From NCBI RefSeq assembly GCF_001890385.1, contig NZ_CP018221.1, positions 496,001 to 560,000 on the forward strand: DNA of 64,000 nt, given 5' to 3'. Shown in pieces: positions 8,422-16,621 of this stretch. Each line of letters begins with the position of its first letter. Within the stretch, counting starts at the first letter, position 1. Position numbers and translations under genes: made by a program. The notes under the pieces are model-generated. The model worked only from the letters and a program-made list of their open reading frames with translations, made no database searches and was not told the origin of the DNA. The DNA is from Tardibacter chloracetimidivorans. Its GTDB lineage: Bacteria; Pseudomonadota; Alphaproteobacteria; Sphingomonadales; Sphingomonadaceae.

Positions 8422-9189
8422 TTACGCCAGCTTGCGGAAGGTGCAAACCGCAACATGATAGGTTGCGGCGGCCCCCGAATCCTCGAACACGCGCATCACG
8501 CGGCGGAGCGCGCCCGGCGACAGGGGTGCGGCCCCACCCTTCGGCACATGCGCGCCAAGCCCCCGCAAATGCCCCAGAAAGGCCTTTGCATCGGCAAAGC
8601 GCGGCTGAATTCGAAAGTCGAAGATGTCCGCCTCATGTCCGCCCGGCGCCATTGCGCGAAGCGACGCAACGGACGGATATGCGGGCACGGCTTCCTTCAG
8701 CCCCCAGATGCGATGCGCCGCACGCCACTCGTCAAAGCTTCCTTCCGCCAGGGTGGTGAACGCCAGATGGCCGCCCGGTGCAATCAGGCCGCACAGCGTC
8801 GCCACCGCGCCTTCAAGATCATGGAACCACTGAAAGGCGAGACTTGAGCAGACAAGGTCGAAACGCACGTCCGGGGCAAAGCAGGGGCGCTCGCCGTCCA
8901 TCGCGACATAGCGGAAATGACCGCGCGCCCCCCCCAGCCCTTCCCGACAGCGTGCGGCCATGACGGGCGATAGATCGCTTACCACCCAATCGCCGGACAG
9001 CCCCTCCTCCACCAGCGCGGAGGTAAGCAGTCCGGTGCCGCAGCCGATCTCAAGCAATCTCGGATCACGCCGCACCGGCAGTCCCGCGATATGGGCGGCA
9101 AGACCCTGCGCCACTTCGCGCTGGACATGCGCCTCGTCGTCATAGCGCAGCGCGGCTCCAAACGCGCCGCCGATCAGCCGCTTGTTCAT
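8422..9189 (-). CDS. bioC: Malonyl-ACP O-methyltransferase-like BioC
   Basis: SAM-dependent methyltransferase that, in the BioC family, methylates malonyl-ACP so that it can prime pimelate synthesis. SAM motif I is LLEIGCGTGLLTSAL, with VVSDLSPVM as motif II and CSSLAFQWFHDLEGAV in the central region characteristic of BioC. The start at MNKRLIGGAFGAALRYDDEA overlaps the previous stop as ATGA; the 18 residues upstream in frame belong to the bioH overlap region and are not needed. The length is 255 residues. Its place between the esterase and bioD supports the biotin assignment over a generic methyltransferase. Confidence 0.88.
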   Translation of the reverse strand: MNKRLIGGAFGAALRYDDEAHVQREVAQGLAAHIAGLPVRRDPRLLEIGCGTGLLTSALVEEGLSGDWVVSDLSPVMAARCREGLGGARGHFRYVAMDGERPCFAPDVRFDLVCSSLAFQWFHDLEGAVATLCGLIAPGGHLAFTTLAEGSFDEWRAAHRIWGLKEAVPAYPSVASLRAMAPGGHEADIFDFRIQPRFADAKAFLGHLRGLGAHVPKGGAAPLSPGALRRVMRVFEDSGAAATYHVAVCTFRKLA

Positions 9190-9830
9190 GACACCAGACC
9201 CGGGAGCCGCTGCGCAAAGGCGCGCACATGCTCCGCGCACCACTCGGGCGCGGTGAGCGGCAGAAGATGCCCATGACCTGAAAGCGCGTGGCGCTTCACA
9301 TGACGACTGCCGGAGAACACGGCTTCACGCATGGCGGGCGGCAATATCGCGTCTTCATTCCCGTGAAGCACCAGAACCGGGCAATGCAGCCGCCGCGCGG
9401 CTTCGCGGGCGTCGGTATCGCGCAGCACCTCAAGTTCCTGCAACAGCCGCTCCGTCTGCAACGTGGCCGTGACCGGTCTCTCCGCCCCGCAGCGTTCGCG
9501 GAAATCCACCAGAACCTGCGCGGGGCGCTCACGAAAGCGCGCGATCATCCGTTCCACCATCCGGCGCGGCACGGCCGTGGGATCGCCCGGTTCGCCAGCG
9601 AATCTGTCGAAGCCGTTGATGGCGACCAGCCCAGCGCAATTCGGCGGAAGCGCCTTCAGCCAGAGAAGCGCGGCAAGCGAATGACCGACCGCAACGAACG
9701 GCCGCCCATCATCGCCGAATTCCCTTAGCTCCCCAAAATAGCCTAGGTCGGATGCGTCGCCGCCCAGCGTCGCGCGCATCGCGTCCCACAGCGCGGCATC
9801 GAAGCCCCAGCCATGCACGAAGCGAAACAT
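9186..9830 (-). CDS. Alpha/beta hydrolase, probable pimeloyl-ACP methyl ester esterase (BioH-like)
   Basis: Expected to remove the BioC methyl group from pimeloyl-ACP methyl ester. The N-terminus reads FVHGWGFDAALW, the oxyanion-loop motif seen in BioH. The nucleophile elbow is VGHSLAALL with Ser51; the residue after the elbow is Ala rather than the usual Gly. Later HGNEDAILPP and SGHGHLLPL supply the acid and the His. At 214 residues it is shorter than E. coli BioH (about 256) and close to BioG-sized esterases. Start and stop overlap bioF and bioC, so the operon is tightly coupled. The exact subfamily (BioH, BioG or other) is unsure. Confidence 0.75.
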   Translation of the reverse strand: MFRFVHGWGFDAALWDAMRATLGGDASDLGYFGELREFGDDGRPFVAVGHSLAALLWLKALPPNCAGLVAINGFDRFAGEPGDPTAVPRRMVERMIARFRERPAQVLVDFRERCGAERPVTATLQTERLLQELEVLRDTDAREAARRLHCPVLVLHGNEDAILPPAMREAVFSGSRHVKRHALSGHGHLLPLTAPEWCAEHVRAFAQRLPGLVS

Positions 9831-11002
9831 CAGCGCGCCGCCAGGCGAACGACAGTTTCCACCATCTGCGCCACGTCATCGTCTGAATGGGCGGCGCTCA
9901 GCGTGAAGCGGATTCGCGCCGTGCCTTTCGGCACCGTTGGCGGGCGGATTGCGCTTGCCAATATCCCCGCGTCCTCCAGCGCCGCGCTGAGAGCCAGCGT
10001 CGCTTCGCTCTCCCCAATGATCGCCGGAACGATCTGGGTCGACGACAGGCCGGTATCGATCCCGGCGGTGCGAAAGCGACCGCGCACCATGTCGGCCATC
10101 TCTGAAAGCCGCGACCGCTCGCGGTCCATATCCGGTATCAGGTCCAGCGCGGCGTCGATCGCGCCCAGCACGGATGGCGGCGGCGCGGTGGAATAGATGA
10201 AGCCGCCACAGGCGTTCACCAGATAGTCGCACAGCACCCGCGAGCCCGCGACATAAGCGCCAAAGCTGCCAAGCCCCTTGCTGAACGTTCCCATGGAGAG
10301 ATCGACCTCTCCGGGATGCAGGCCGGACAGGCCCATGCCGCGCGGCCCGAGCACGCCTGTCGCATGCGCCTCGTCCAGATAGAGAAAGGCGTCATGACGT
10401 CGCGCGATCTGGCCGAGACGGGCGACGTCCGCCTGGTCGCCATCCATGCTGAACACGCCTTCGGTGATGATGAAGCGCCGGCCCGGCTCACCCGCGCGCG
10501 CGGCAAGCAGCTCTTCAAGATGGTCATAGTCGTTATGGCGGAAGCGGACCTGCCTCACCCCCGCCGCAGCGCAACCATGGTGCAGGCTGGCGTGGATCAG
10601 CCGGTCGGTGAAGACCGTCGCGGGCTGAACGCAGCCACTGAACAGCGCGGGCAGGATGCTGGCGTTCGCCTGCCAGCCCGAGGCGAAGATCAGGGCCGCC
10701 TCCGTACCCTTCAGCCCGGCCAGCCTTTCTTCGACCGCACTGTGGATGGAGCGCGTTCCGTTGACAAGGCGGGACGCGCCGCTGCCTGCGCCCCAGCGCG
10801 CGGCCCATTCCCCCGCCCTTTCCTTCAGGAGCGGATGGTGGCTGAGCCCCAGATAATCATTGCCGGAAAAATCGGTGAGGAGCCGCCCTTCCCGCCGCAT
10901 GCGGGCAGCGCCCTCGGGGTCTGCCGTCTTGAGGACACGCCTGTTCCCCACTGCGGCCGCAGCGTCCAGAACGGTTGCAAAATCGGCGTCAAACCTCGAC
11001 AT
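9830..11002 (-). CDS. bioF: 8-amino-7-oxononanoate synthase
   Basis: PLP-dependent decarboxylative condensation of pimeloyl-ACP with L-alanine to KAPA. LTDFSGNDYLGLSHHP, GAGSGASRLVNG and YLDEAHATGVLGPRG are family signatures, and SMGTFSKGLGSFGAYV contains the PLP lysine. The start MSRFDADFAT is preceded by GGGAGAGG, which favours it over an in-frame codon nine residues upstream. The length is 390 residues. It is the first gene of bioFHCD. The upstream gap to the divergent GFA gene is only 50 bases and must hold both promoters. Confidence 0.95.
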   Translation of the reverse strand: MSRFDADFATVLDAAAAVGNRRVLKTADPEGAARMRREGRLLTDFSGNDYLGLSHHPLLKERAGEWAARWGAGSGASRLVNGTRSIHSAVEERLAGLKGTEAALIFASGWQANASILPALFSGCVQPATVFTDRLIHASLHHGCAAAGVRQVRFRHNDYDHLEELLAARAGEPGRRFIITEGVFSMDGDQADVARLGQIARRHDAFLYLDEAHATGVLGPRGMGLSGLHPGEVDLSMGTFSKGLGSFGAYVAGSRVLCDYLVNACGGFIYSTAPPPSVLGAIDAALDLIPDMDRERSRLSEMADMVRGRFRTAGIDTGLSSTQIVPAIIGESEATLALSAALEDAGILASAIRPPTVPKGTARIRFTLSAAHSDDDVAQMVETVVRLAAR

Positions 11003-11052
11003 AGCGCCTCTCCCTAGGCCGCACGCCACGGCTTCGCAATCAGGAGTATGCC

Positions 11053-11442
11053 ATGTCGATCACCGTCAGCGGCGGCTGCCATTGCGGCCTCGTCCATTTC
11101 GAGGCCGATCTTCCCTCGGCAGATGTCGAAGTGCTGGACTGCAACTGCTCGGTCTGCGCGATGACGGGCTATCTGCACCTGATCGTGCCCGAAAGCGCCT
11201 TCCGGCTGACGGATGGCAAGTCGGAGACGACGAGCTATCGCTTCGGCAGCGGCAAGGCCAGACACATCTTCTGCGCGACATGCGGGATAAAGAGCTTTTA
11301 CCGGCCCCGTTCCCACCCCCAGGGCATCAGCGTCAATCTGCGTTGCCTGGACCCGGATCACGGGCTGAACGTGACCGTGCGGTCATTCGACGGACGTGAT
11401 TGGGAAAATGCGAAAGCCACGCTCGATCAGTCTCAACGATAA
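11053..11442 (+). CDS. GFA/CENP-V-domain zinc protein
   Basis: A 129-residue protein of the glutathione-dependent formaldehyde-activating-enzyme (Gfa/CENP-V) fold. The zinc-binding cysteines are visible in three places: GGCHCGLVHFE near the N-terminus, DCNCSVCAMTG near residue 35, and FCATCGIKSFYRP near residue 75. AGGAG lies 8 bases before the ATG. Many members of this family have no proven formaldehyde role, so the reaction is not assigned. The glutathione reductase gene follows in the same direction; the link may be functional or chance. Confidence 0.85.
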   Translation: MSITVSGGCHCGLVHFEADLPSADVEVLDCNCSVCAMTGYLHLIVPESAFRLTDGKSETTSYRFGSGKARHIFCATCGIKSFYRPRSHPQGISVNLRCLDPDHGLNVTVRSFDGRDWENAKATLDQSQR

Positions 11443-11517
11443 TGTCCGTTTGATGTATGTGCGTTGCCCGGCTAGGCCCGGGGGCATACGCCGCAAAAAG
11501 GTTTATGGAGCGCACCG

Positions 11518-12864
11518 ATGACCAGAAGCTATGACTATGACCTGTTCGTCATCGGCGCCGGATCGGGCGGCGTGCGGGCGGCGCGGGTCGCGGCAGCACA
11601 TGGCGCGCGGGTCGCGGTGGCGGAAGAGCATAAGGTCGGCGGCACCTGCGTGATCCGCGGCTGCGTCCCGAAGAAGCTGCTGGTCTATGGCGCGCATTTT
11701 GCCGAGGATCTGGAGGACGCACGCCGGTTCGGCTGGGAAATCGAAGGCGCGACGTTCAACTGGGGTACGCTTCGCGACAATGTGCTGGCCGAGGTGGAGC
11801 GGCTGAACGGCCTCTACACCCAGACGCTCCAGAATCATTCGGTGGAGATCATTCACGACCGCGCCGTGGTGACGGGCCCGAACATGGTCAGCGTGGGCGG
11901 CCGGGAAGTGAGCGCGGGCAAGATCCTGATCGCAGTCGGCGCGCGGCCGCAGGTGCCCGACTGCCCCGGCAATGAACTGGGGATCACGTCGAACGACGCC
12001 TTTCATCTTGAAAAGCTGCCGAAGCGCATCGTCATCGCCGGGGGTGGCTATATCGCCAACGAGTTCGCCGGAATCTTCAACGAATTCGGGGCGGACGTCA
12101 CCATCGTCAACCGTTCCGACCAGATTCTGCGCGGCTATGACGAGCAGATCCGCGACCGGCTGCTGCAGATTTCAATGACCAAGGGCATCCAGTTCCGCTT
12201 CAACGCGCCGTTCAGGAAGGTCGAGAAGAAAGCGAATGGGTCTTTGAGCGTCCATCTCGGCGGCGGCGATCCGGTGGATTGCGACATATTGATGTTCGCC
12301 ACGGGCCGCGTCCCCAATACGGACGGGCTCGGGCTTGAAGCGGCGGGCGTGGAGTTGAACGCCGATGGCGCGGTGAAGGTCGACGAGCACAGCCAGTCCA
12401 CCTGTCCCTCCATCTATGCGGTGGGCGACGTCACCAACCGGGTCCAGCTTACCCCAGTGGCGATTCGCGAAGGCCAGGCATTTGCCGACACTGTCTTTGG
12501 CGGAAAGCCGTCGACGGTCAGCTATGACTGCATTCCTTCGGCCGTTTTCAGCCATCCGCCGCTTGGCGGCGTCGGTATGACCGAGGCCGAGGCCCGCAAC
12601 CGGCTTGGCGCAGTGAAAGTCTACACATCCGATTTTCGACCGATGAAGAATGTGCTCGCCGAACGGAACGAGCGGGCGCTCTACAAGCTGGTGGTGGACG
12701 ATACGACCCAGCGCGTGGTGGGCGCGCATCTGATCGGCCCCGACGCTCCCGAAATCCTGCAGATGGTGGCCGTTGCAGTGAAGGCGCGGCTCACCAAGGC
12801 GCAGTTCGACGATTGCGTGGCCATCCACCCGACGATGGCCGAGGAACTGGTGCTGCTGAAATAG
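11518..12864 (+). CDS. gor: Glutathione-disulfide reductase
   Basis: Cytoplasmic FAD enzyme that reduces glutathione disulfide with NADPH. The N-terminal FAD motif is VIGAGSGGVRAARVAA. The redox-active disulfide is Cys44 and Cys49 in GGTCVIRGCVPKK. The NAD(P) domain has IVIAGGGYIANEFAGI, and the C-terminal interface ends with the catalytic His in AIHPTMAEELVLL. The length is 448 residues, within the range of bacterial Gor. It likely supplies GSH for the many thiol-linked functions of this cell, including the persulfide dioxygenase far downstream. Confidence 0.94.
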   Translation: MTRSYDYDLFVIGAGSGGVRAARVAAAHGARVAVAEEHKVGGTCVIRGCVPKKLLVYGAHFAEDLEDARRFGWEIEGATFNWGTLRDNVLAEVERLNGLYTQTLQNHSVEIIHDRAVVTGPNMVSVGGREVSAGKILIAVGARPQVPDCPGNELGITSNDAFHLEKLPKRIVIAGGGYIANEFAGIFNEFGADVTIVNRSDQILRGYDEQIRDRLLQISMTKGIQFRFNAPFRKVEKKANGSLSVHLGGGDPVDCDILMFATGRVPNTDGLGLEAAGVELNADGAVKVDEHSQSTCPSIYAVGDVTNRVQLTPVAIREGQAFADTVFGGKPSTVSYDCIPSAVFSHPPLGGVGMTEAEARNRLGAVKVYTSDFRPMKNVLAERNERALYKLVVDDTTQRVVGAHLIGPDAPEILQMVAVAVKARLTKAQFDDCVAIHPTMAEELVLLK

Positions 12865-12921
12865 CATTAATCCGTGCCGCTCATTGAGCCTGCGCCGCGA
12901 CGCTGCTAGGCAGGCCGCGAT

Positions 12922-14733
12922 ATGGCAAGCGCCCCCAAAGCTGATCGCATAGAAACCTCCTCTCCGGCGGCGACGGAGCCGCCGCGCAAGCTTTCAAAGC
13001 TGGCGCTGCTTTGGGGTTTCGTGCGCCATTATCCGGGAAAGCTCATCGGGGCATTGATTGCCCTGGTGGTGGCCGCGACCGCCACTCTCGCCATCCCGCG
13101 CGGCTTCATGCTTGTGATCGACAAGGGTTTTGCCGGGGCCGGGGGAACGGGCGACATCGCGCCCTATTTCTACGGCCTGCTGGCAGTAGTGGGCGTGCTC
13201 GCGGTGGCGACGGCCTGCCGCTTCTATTTCGTGTCATGGCTTGGCGAGCGCGTGGTCGCGGACATCCGGCTGTCCGTACACAATCATCTGCTGACGCTTG
13301 CCCCCGGCTTCTTTGAAGAAAACCGGCCGTCGGAAATCGCTTCGCGTCTGACGGCTGACACTTCCGTCATCGAGCAGGTGGTCGGAAGCACCGCATCCAT
13401 CGCGCTGCGTAACATCGTGATGGGCGTTGGCGGGATCATCTATCTGTTCACCCTTTCCCCTAAGCTTGCGGGCATGCTGCTGCTGGGCATTCCGCTCGTT
13501 ATCGGTCCTATCGTGCTGCTTGGCCGACGGGTCCGGAGCTTTTCGCGCGCGAGTCAGGACCGGATCGCCGATCTGGGCGCGCTCATCTCCGAGACGCTTG
13601 GCGCGATGAAGATCGTCCAGGCCTTCACCCAGGAAGGCCGCGAGGCCGAACGCTTCGGAAGCGCCGTCGAACGGGCGTTCGGCACCGCACGCATGCGCGT
13701 CGCCATCCGGGCGGTGATGACGGCGATCGTTATCGGCCTGATCTTCGGGGCGATCGTTCTTGTCCTGTGGGAGGGCGCGCGCGATGTGGCGGCAGGCAGG
13801 CTATCGGGCGGGGCCATCGCAGCCTTTGTGCTGACCGGTGGTCTGGTTGCGGGCGCTTTTGGCGCGCTGACAGAGGTTTACGGCGATCTTTTGAGAGGCG
13901 CGGGCGCGGCAGGCCGCCTTGCCGAGTTGCTCGAGGCGGTCCCGGAAATCAAGGCGCCCGCCCATCCGGTAAAACTGCCGGAGCCCCCGCAGGGCCGGGT
14001 CAGCTTTGATCAGGTGACGTTCTTCTACCCGACCCGGCCTGATCTCGCCGCACTTGTCGATTTCTCGCTTGAGGTCGTACCCGGCGAAACGGTCGCGATC
14101 GTGGGGCCTTCCGGGGCGGGCAAGACCACCCTCTTCCAGCTCGTGCAGCGTTTCTACGATCCGCAGCAGGGCGTGGTGAAGGTCGACGGCACACCGCTGC
14201 CAAAGGTAGACCCGGCGGCCCTGCGGGCGCGCATCGCGGTTGTCCCGCAGGAGAGCGTCATTTTCGCCGCCTCCGCGCGTGACAATCTGCGCTACGGACG
14301 CTGGGACGCACGTGAGGACGAGCTATGGGCGGCGGCGGAAACGGCGAATGCTGCCGATTTTCTGAAGGCGCTGCCGGATGGGCTCGACACCTTCATGGGC
14401 GAAGGCGGCGCTCGCCTGTCGGGCGGCCAGCGCCAGCGGCTGTCGATCGCAAGGGCAGTATTGCGCAATGCGCCGGTGCTGCTGCTGGATGAGGCGACAT
14501 CCGCGCTCGACGCCGAATCCGAAAAGCTGGTGCAGGACGCGCTTGAACGGCTGATGCAGGATCGGACGACGCTAGTAATTGCGCACAGGCTGGCGACCGT
14601 TCGGAACGCGGACAGGATCATCGTCATGGATCAGGGGCGGATCGTGGATCAGGGCAGGCATGACCAACTCATCGCGCGCGACGGTCTCTATGCCCGGCTG
14701 GCCCGTCTGCAATTCGACGCAGCGGCCGCCTGA
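12922..14733 (+). CDS. ABC exporter, fused permease/ATPase (MsbA-like)
   Basis: Homodimeric-type ABC exporter in the inner membrane. Residues about 25-330 form the six-TM ABC_membrane domain (NRPSEIASRLTADT and VVGSTASIALRNI are in coupling and helix regions). The ATPase follows, with Walker A GPSGAGKTTLF near residue 395, signature LSGGQRQRLSIARAVL near 499 and Walker B LLLDEATSALD near 520. The length is 603 residues. Exporters of this type in alphaproteobacteria are often annotated as lipid or multidrug flippases; the substrate cannot be read from the sequence. A weak inverted repeat (GCCTGC/GCAGGC) lies in the short gap after gor. Confidence 0.9.
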   Translation: MASAPKADRIETSSPAATEPPRKLSKLALLWGFVRHYPGKLIGALIALVVAATATLAIPRGFMLVIDKGFAGAGGTGDIAPYFYGLLAVVGVLAVATACRFYFVSWLGERVVADIRLSVHNHLLTLAPGFFEENRPSEIASRLTADTSVIEQVVGSTASIALRNIVMGVGGIIYLFTLSPKLAGMLLLGIPLVIGPIVLLGRRVRSFSRASQDRIADLGALISETLGAMKIVQAFTQEGREAERFGSAVERAFGTARMRVAIRAVMTAIVIGLIFGAIVLVLWEGARDVAAGRLSGGAIAAFVLTGGLVAGAFGALTEVYGDLLRGAGAAGRLAELLEAVPEIKAPAHPVKLPEPPQGRVSFDQVTFFYPTRPDLAALVDFSLEVVPGETVAIVGPSGAGKTTLFQLVQRFYDPQQGVVKVDGTPLPKVDPAALRARIAVVPQESVIFAASARDNLRYGRWDAREDELWAAAETANAADFLKALPDGLDTFMGEGGARLSGGQRQRLSIARAVLRNAPVLLLDEATSALDAESEKLVQDALERLMQDRTTLVIAHRLATVRNADRIIVMDQGRIVDQGRHDQLIARDGLYARLARLQFDAAAA

Positions 14734-14776
14734 AGCTGGAAGCTGGACCGTCGGCAGCTTTTCGCGGGGGAACGAC

Positions 14777-15496
14777 CTATCTCAGCCGTCTGACATAGAA
14801 CCGGCCGTCGGAACGCTTTTCCGTCGCGAAGTTCGGAATCGCTTCCACCAGTTCCGACAATCTCGAAAAGCCGTAGTTGCGCGCATCGAAGGACGACCGG
14901 TTCGCTGCGCGTTGGCCCACCTCGTTCAGGCTGGCATAGCCCTGATCGTCCTTCTTCGACGCCTTGATCGCCGCGCCCAACAGGTCGATCAGCTCCTCGT
15001 CGATCGGGTTGGATGAATCCTTCGGAGCCGGCTGTTTCGCCGCTTCCATCAACGCCCCCACATCAATGAACCGGGTGCAGGCCTGACGGAAGGACTCCGG
15101 CGTCTTTCCCGTGCCGAACCCATATACGGGCAGTCCGTCCTGACGAATGCGCATGGCGAGCGGCATGAAATCGCTGTCGCTGGTCATCAGGCCAAACCCT
15201 TGGACACGCCCGCGGAACAGCAGATCCATCGCGTCGATCGTCATTTTCATGTCGGTCGCGTTCTTGCCCTTGGTCAGGTCGAACTGCTGCTGCGGTTCGA
15301 TGGCGTGGCGATGGATCATATGCACCCACCCCTTGAGCGCGGGCTTGCTCCAGTTGCCATAGGCCCTGCGGACATTGACCGTCCCCAGTTCAGCCAGGAC
15401 GGTCAGCACCTCGTCGAGGCTGGCGGCGGAGGAATTGTCGGCGTCGATCAGCAGCGCGATATTGGGCACTGCACCATTTGCCGCGGATGGTGCCAT
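14777..15496 (-). CDS. NYN-domain (PIN-like) protein with C-terminal OST-HTH/LOTUS-type domain
   Basis: A 239-residue protein. The N-terminal half is a NYN/LabA-type nuclease fold: IALLIDADNSSAASL carries the first acidic pair, KNATDMKMTIDAMDLL the middle acidic patch and GLMTSDSDFMPLA the last one. The C-terminal part, from about residue 165, has LIDLLGAAIKASKK and YGFSRLSELVEAIPNF followed by RFYVRRL, the look of an OST-HTH/LOTUS RNA-binding domain. This pairing occurs in RNA-processing proteins such as the limkain-b1 type; an RNA-targeted nuclease role is inference. GGGGAGG precedes the start. A strong terminator upstream isolates it from the exb operon, so it is probably its own unit. Confidence 0.85.
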   Translation of the reverse strand: MAPSAANGAVPNIALLIDADNSSAASLDEVLTVLAELGTVNVRRAYGNWSKPALKGWVHMIHRHAIEPQQQFDLTKGKNATDMKMTIDAMDLLFRGRVQGFGLMTSDSDFMPLAMRIRQDGLPVYGFGTGKTPESFRQACTRFIDVGALMEAAKQPAPKDSSNPIDEELIDLLGAAIKASKKDDQGYASLNEVGQRAANRSSFDARNYGFSRLSELVEAIPNFATEKRSDGRFYVRRLR

Positions 15497-15525
15497 GTGA
15501 ACCTCCCCTCAAGCCGGAAATGAAA

Positions 15526-15553
15526 AAGGCGGGCCCGACCGGACCCGCCTTTC
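15526..15553 (-). terminator. Rho-independent terminator after the tonB-exbB-exbD-exbD genes
   Basis: On the minus strand, AAGGCGGGTCCGG pairs with CCGGGC-type sequence and CCCGCCTTTTTC follows. The stem is GC-rich with an A-rich 5' flank and a T run. It lies just after the second exbD stop and just before the next minus-strand gene. Confidence 0.88.
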
Positions 15554-15574
15554 TGCTGTCTCACTTCGCCAGGA

Positions 15575-16003
15575 TCAATCGGCGTAATAACGCTCGTTGC
15601 CGACAAAGCCCATCTTGGTGACCTGGCTCTGCTTTGCGACCGCCAGCACCTGATCGACCAGCGCATAGCGCGCATTCGGATCGGGCTCGAGGTGCAGTTC
15701 AGGCTCAGGGTCCATCTGCGTGGTCTGGCGCAGATAGCTTTTCAGCGTCGCCGGGTCCACGGCCGTGCCGTTCCAGTAGATGGTGTTCGCCTGGTCGATC
15801 CGCACCACATTCTTGATCGGATCGATCGGCGGCGGATTGTCCTGGGGCGTGCTCTGCGGAAGGTCCAGCTTCACCGCGTGCGTCTGCACGGGAATGGTGA
15901 TGATGAACATGATCAGGAGCACCAGCATCACGTCGATAAGCGGCGTGGTGTTGATGTCCATCATCGGTTCGTCGTCGCCACCCCCACCAACTGACATTGC
16001 CAT
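15575..16003 (-). CDS. exbD: ExbD/TolR-family biopolymer transport protein (second copy)
   Basis: Inner-membrane proton-channel partner that energises TonB. One N-terminal TM helix contains the essential Asp in NTTPLIDVMLVLLIMF (Asp25), followed by a periplasmic domain. The length is 142 residues. It is the last gene of tonB-exbB-exbD-exbD and is followed by a strong terminator. A second, divergent ExbD directly upstream is a layout known from Xanthomonas and common in sphingomonads, where the second copy may serve particular receptors. Confidence 0.92.
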   Translation of the reverse strand: MAMSVGGGGDDEPMMDINTTPLIDVMLVLLIMFIITIPVQTHAVKLDLPQSTPQDNPPPIDPIKNVVRIDQANTIYWNGTAVDPATLKSYLRQTTQMDPEPELHLEPDPNARYALVDQVLAVAKQSQVTKMGFVGNERYYAD

Positions 16004-16028
16004 AAAATAAACTCCTCAAGCGGGGGTG

Positions 16029-16517
16029 TTACAGACGAGCCGATCTGTAGCCGGCGGGCGGTTCGGAGATGAAGCCGACCTTCACGAACCCGGCGCGCTG
16101 CATGGTGTAGATCACACCGCCGATGCACCGGTAACTCGCATTCGCGTCGCCGCGGATATGCACCTCGGGCAGTTCCGTAACGCTACCGGTCATCGCTTCC
16201 TGGCGCTCGATTTCGGCCCGCAAGGCGCCGACGCCGCGATCCAGCAAGGTTTTCTTGTCAGGCACCCGCTGAACACCCCAGTAAGTCTCGCATTGCCCGT
16301 TCACTTCACGCACCGACAAAGCCACATTCTCCGGCTTCGTGGTGGTCGGCTCGTTCACGACCTGAGGCAGTTGCAGCGGCACCGTCTGGATAACGACGGG
16401 AACGGTAATCAGAAAGATGATGAGCAGAACCAACATGACGTCGACCAGCGGCGTCGTGTTGATGTCCGACATGGGGCGATCGTCTTCGCCATCACCTGAG
16501 CCAACACTCATGGCCAT
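16029..16517 (-). CDS. exbD: ExbD/TolR-family biopolymer transport protein (first copy)
   Basis: ExbD homologue of 162 residues. The N-terminus resembles the neighbouring copy (MAMSVG, acidic stretch, DINTTPLVDVMLVLLIIFLIT) with the functional Asp in the TM helix. The periplasmic domain is different and has two cysteines (QCETYWG and SYRCIGG), a possible disulfide absent from the second copy. It lies after exbB, separated by two strong hairpins. A heteromeric ExbD pool is possible. Confidence 0.92.
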   Translation of the reverse strand: MAMSVGSGDGEDDRPMSDINTTPLVDVMLVLLIIFLITVPVVIQTVPLQLPQVVNEPTTTKPENVALSVREVNGQCETYWGVQRVPDKKTLLDRGVGALRAEIERQEAMTGSVTELPEVHIRGDANASYRCIGGVIYTMQRAGFVKVGFISEPPAGYRSARL

Positions 16518-16550
16518 GGTTTCAGGTTCCTACTCTATACTTTTCGCCGG

Positions 16551-16610
16551 GGTATCCGGCATTCATATGGCCGGATACCAGGACGCGGCGACCAGCTTGG
16601 CTGCCGCGTC
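16551..16610 (-). other. Two tandem RNA hairpins between exbB and exbD
   Basis: GGTATCCGGC (16551-16560) pairs perfectly with GCCGGATACC (16570-16579). GACGCGGC (16582-16589) pairs perfectly with GCCGCGTC (16603-16610). Neither is followed by a T run, so they look like mRNA-stabilising or partial attenuation structures rather than full terminators. Confidence 0.7.
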
Positions 16611-16621
16611 CATTCCGACAA

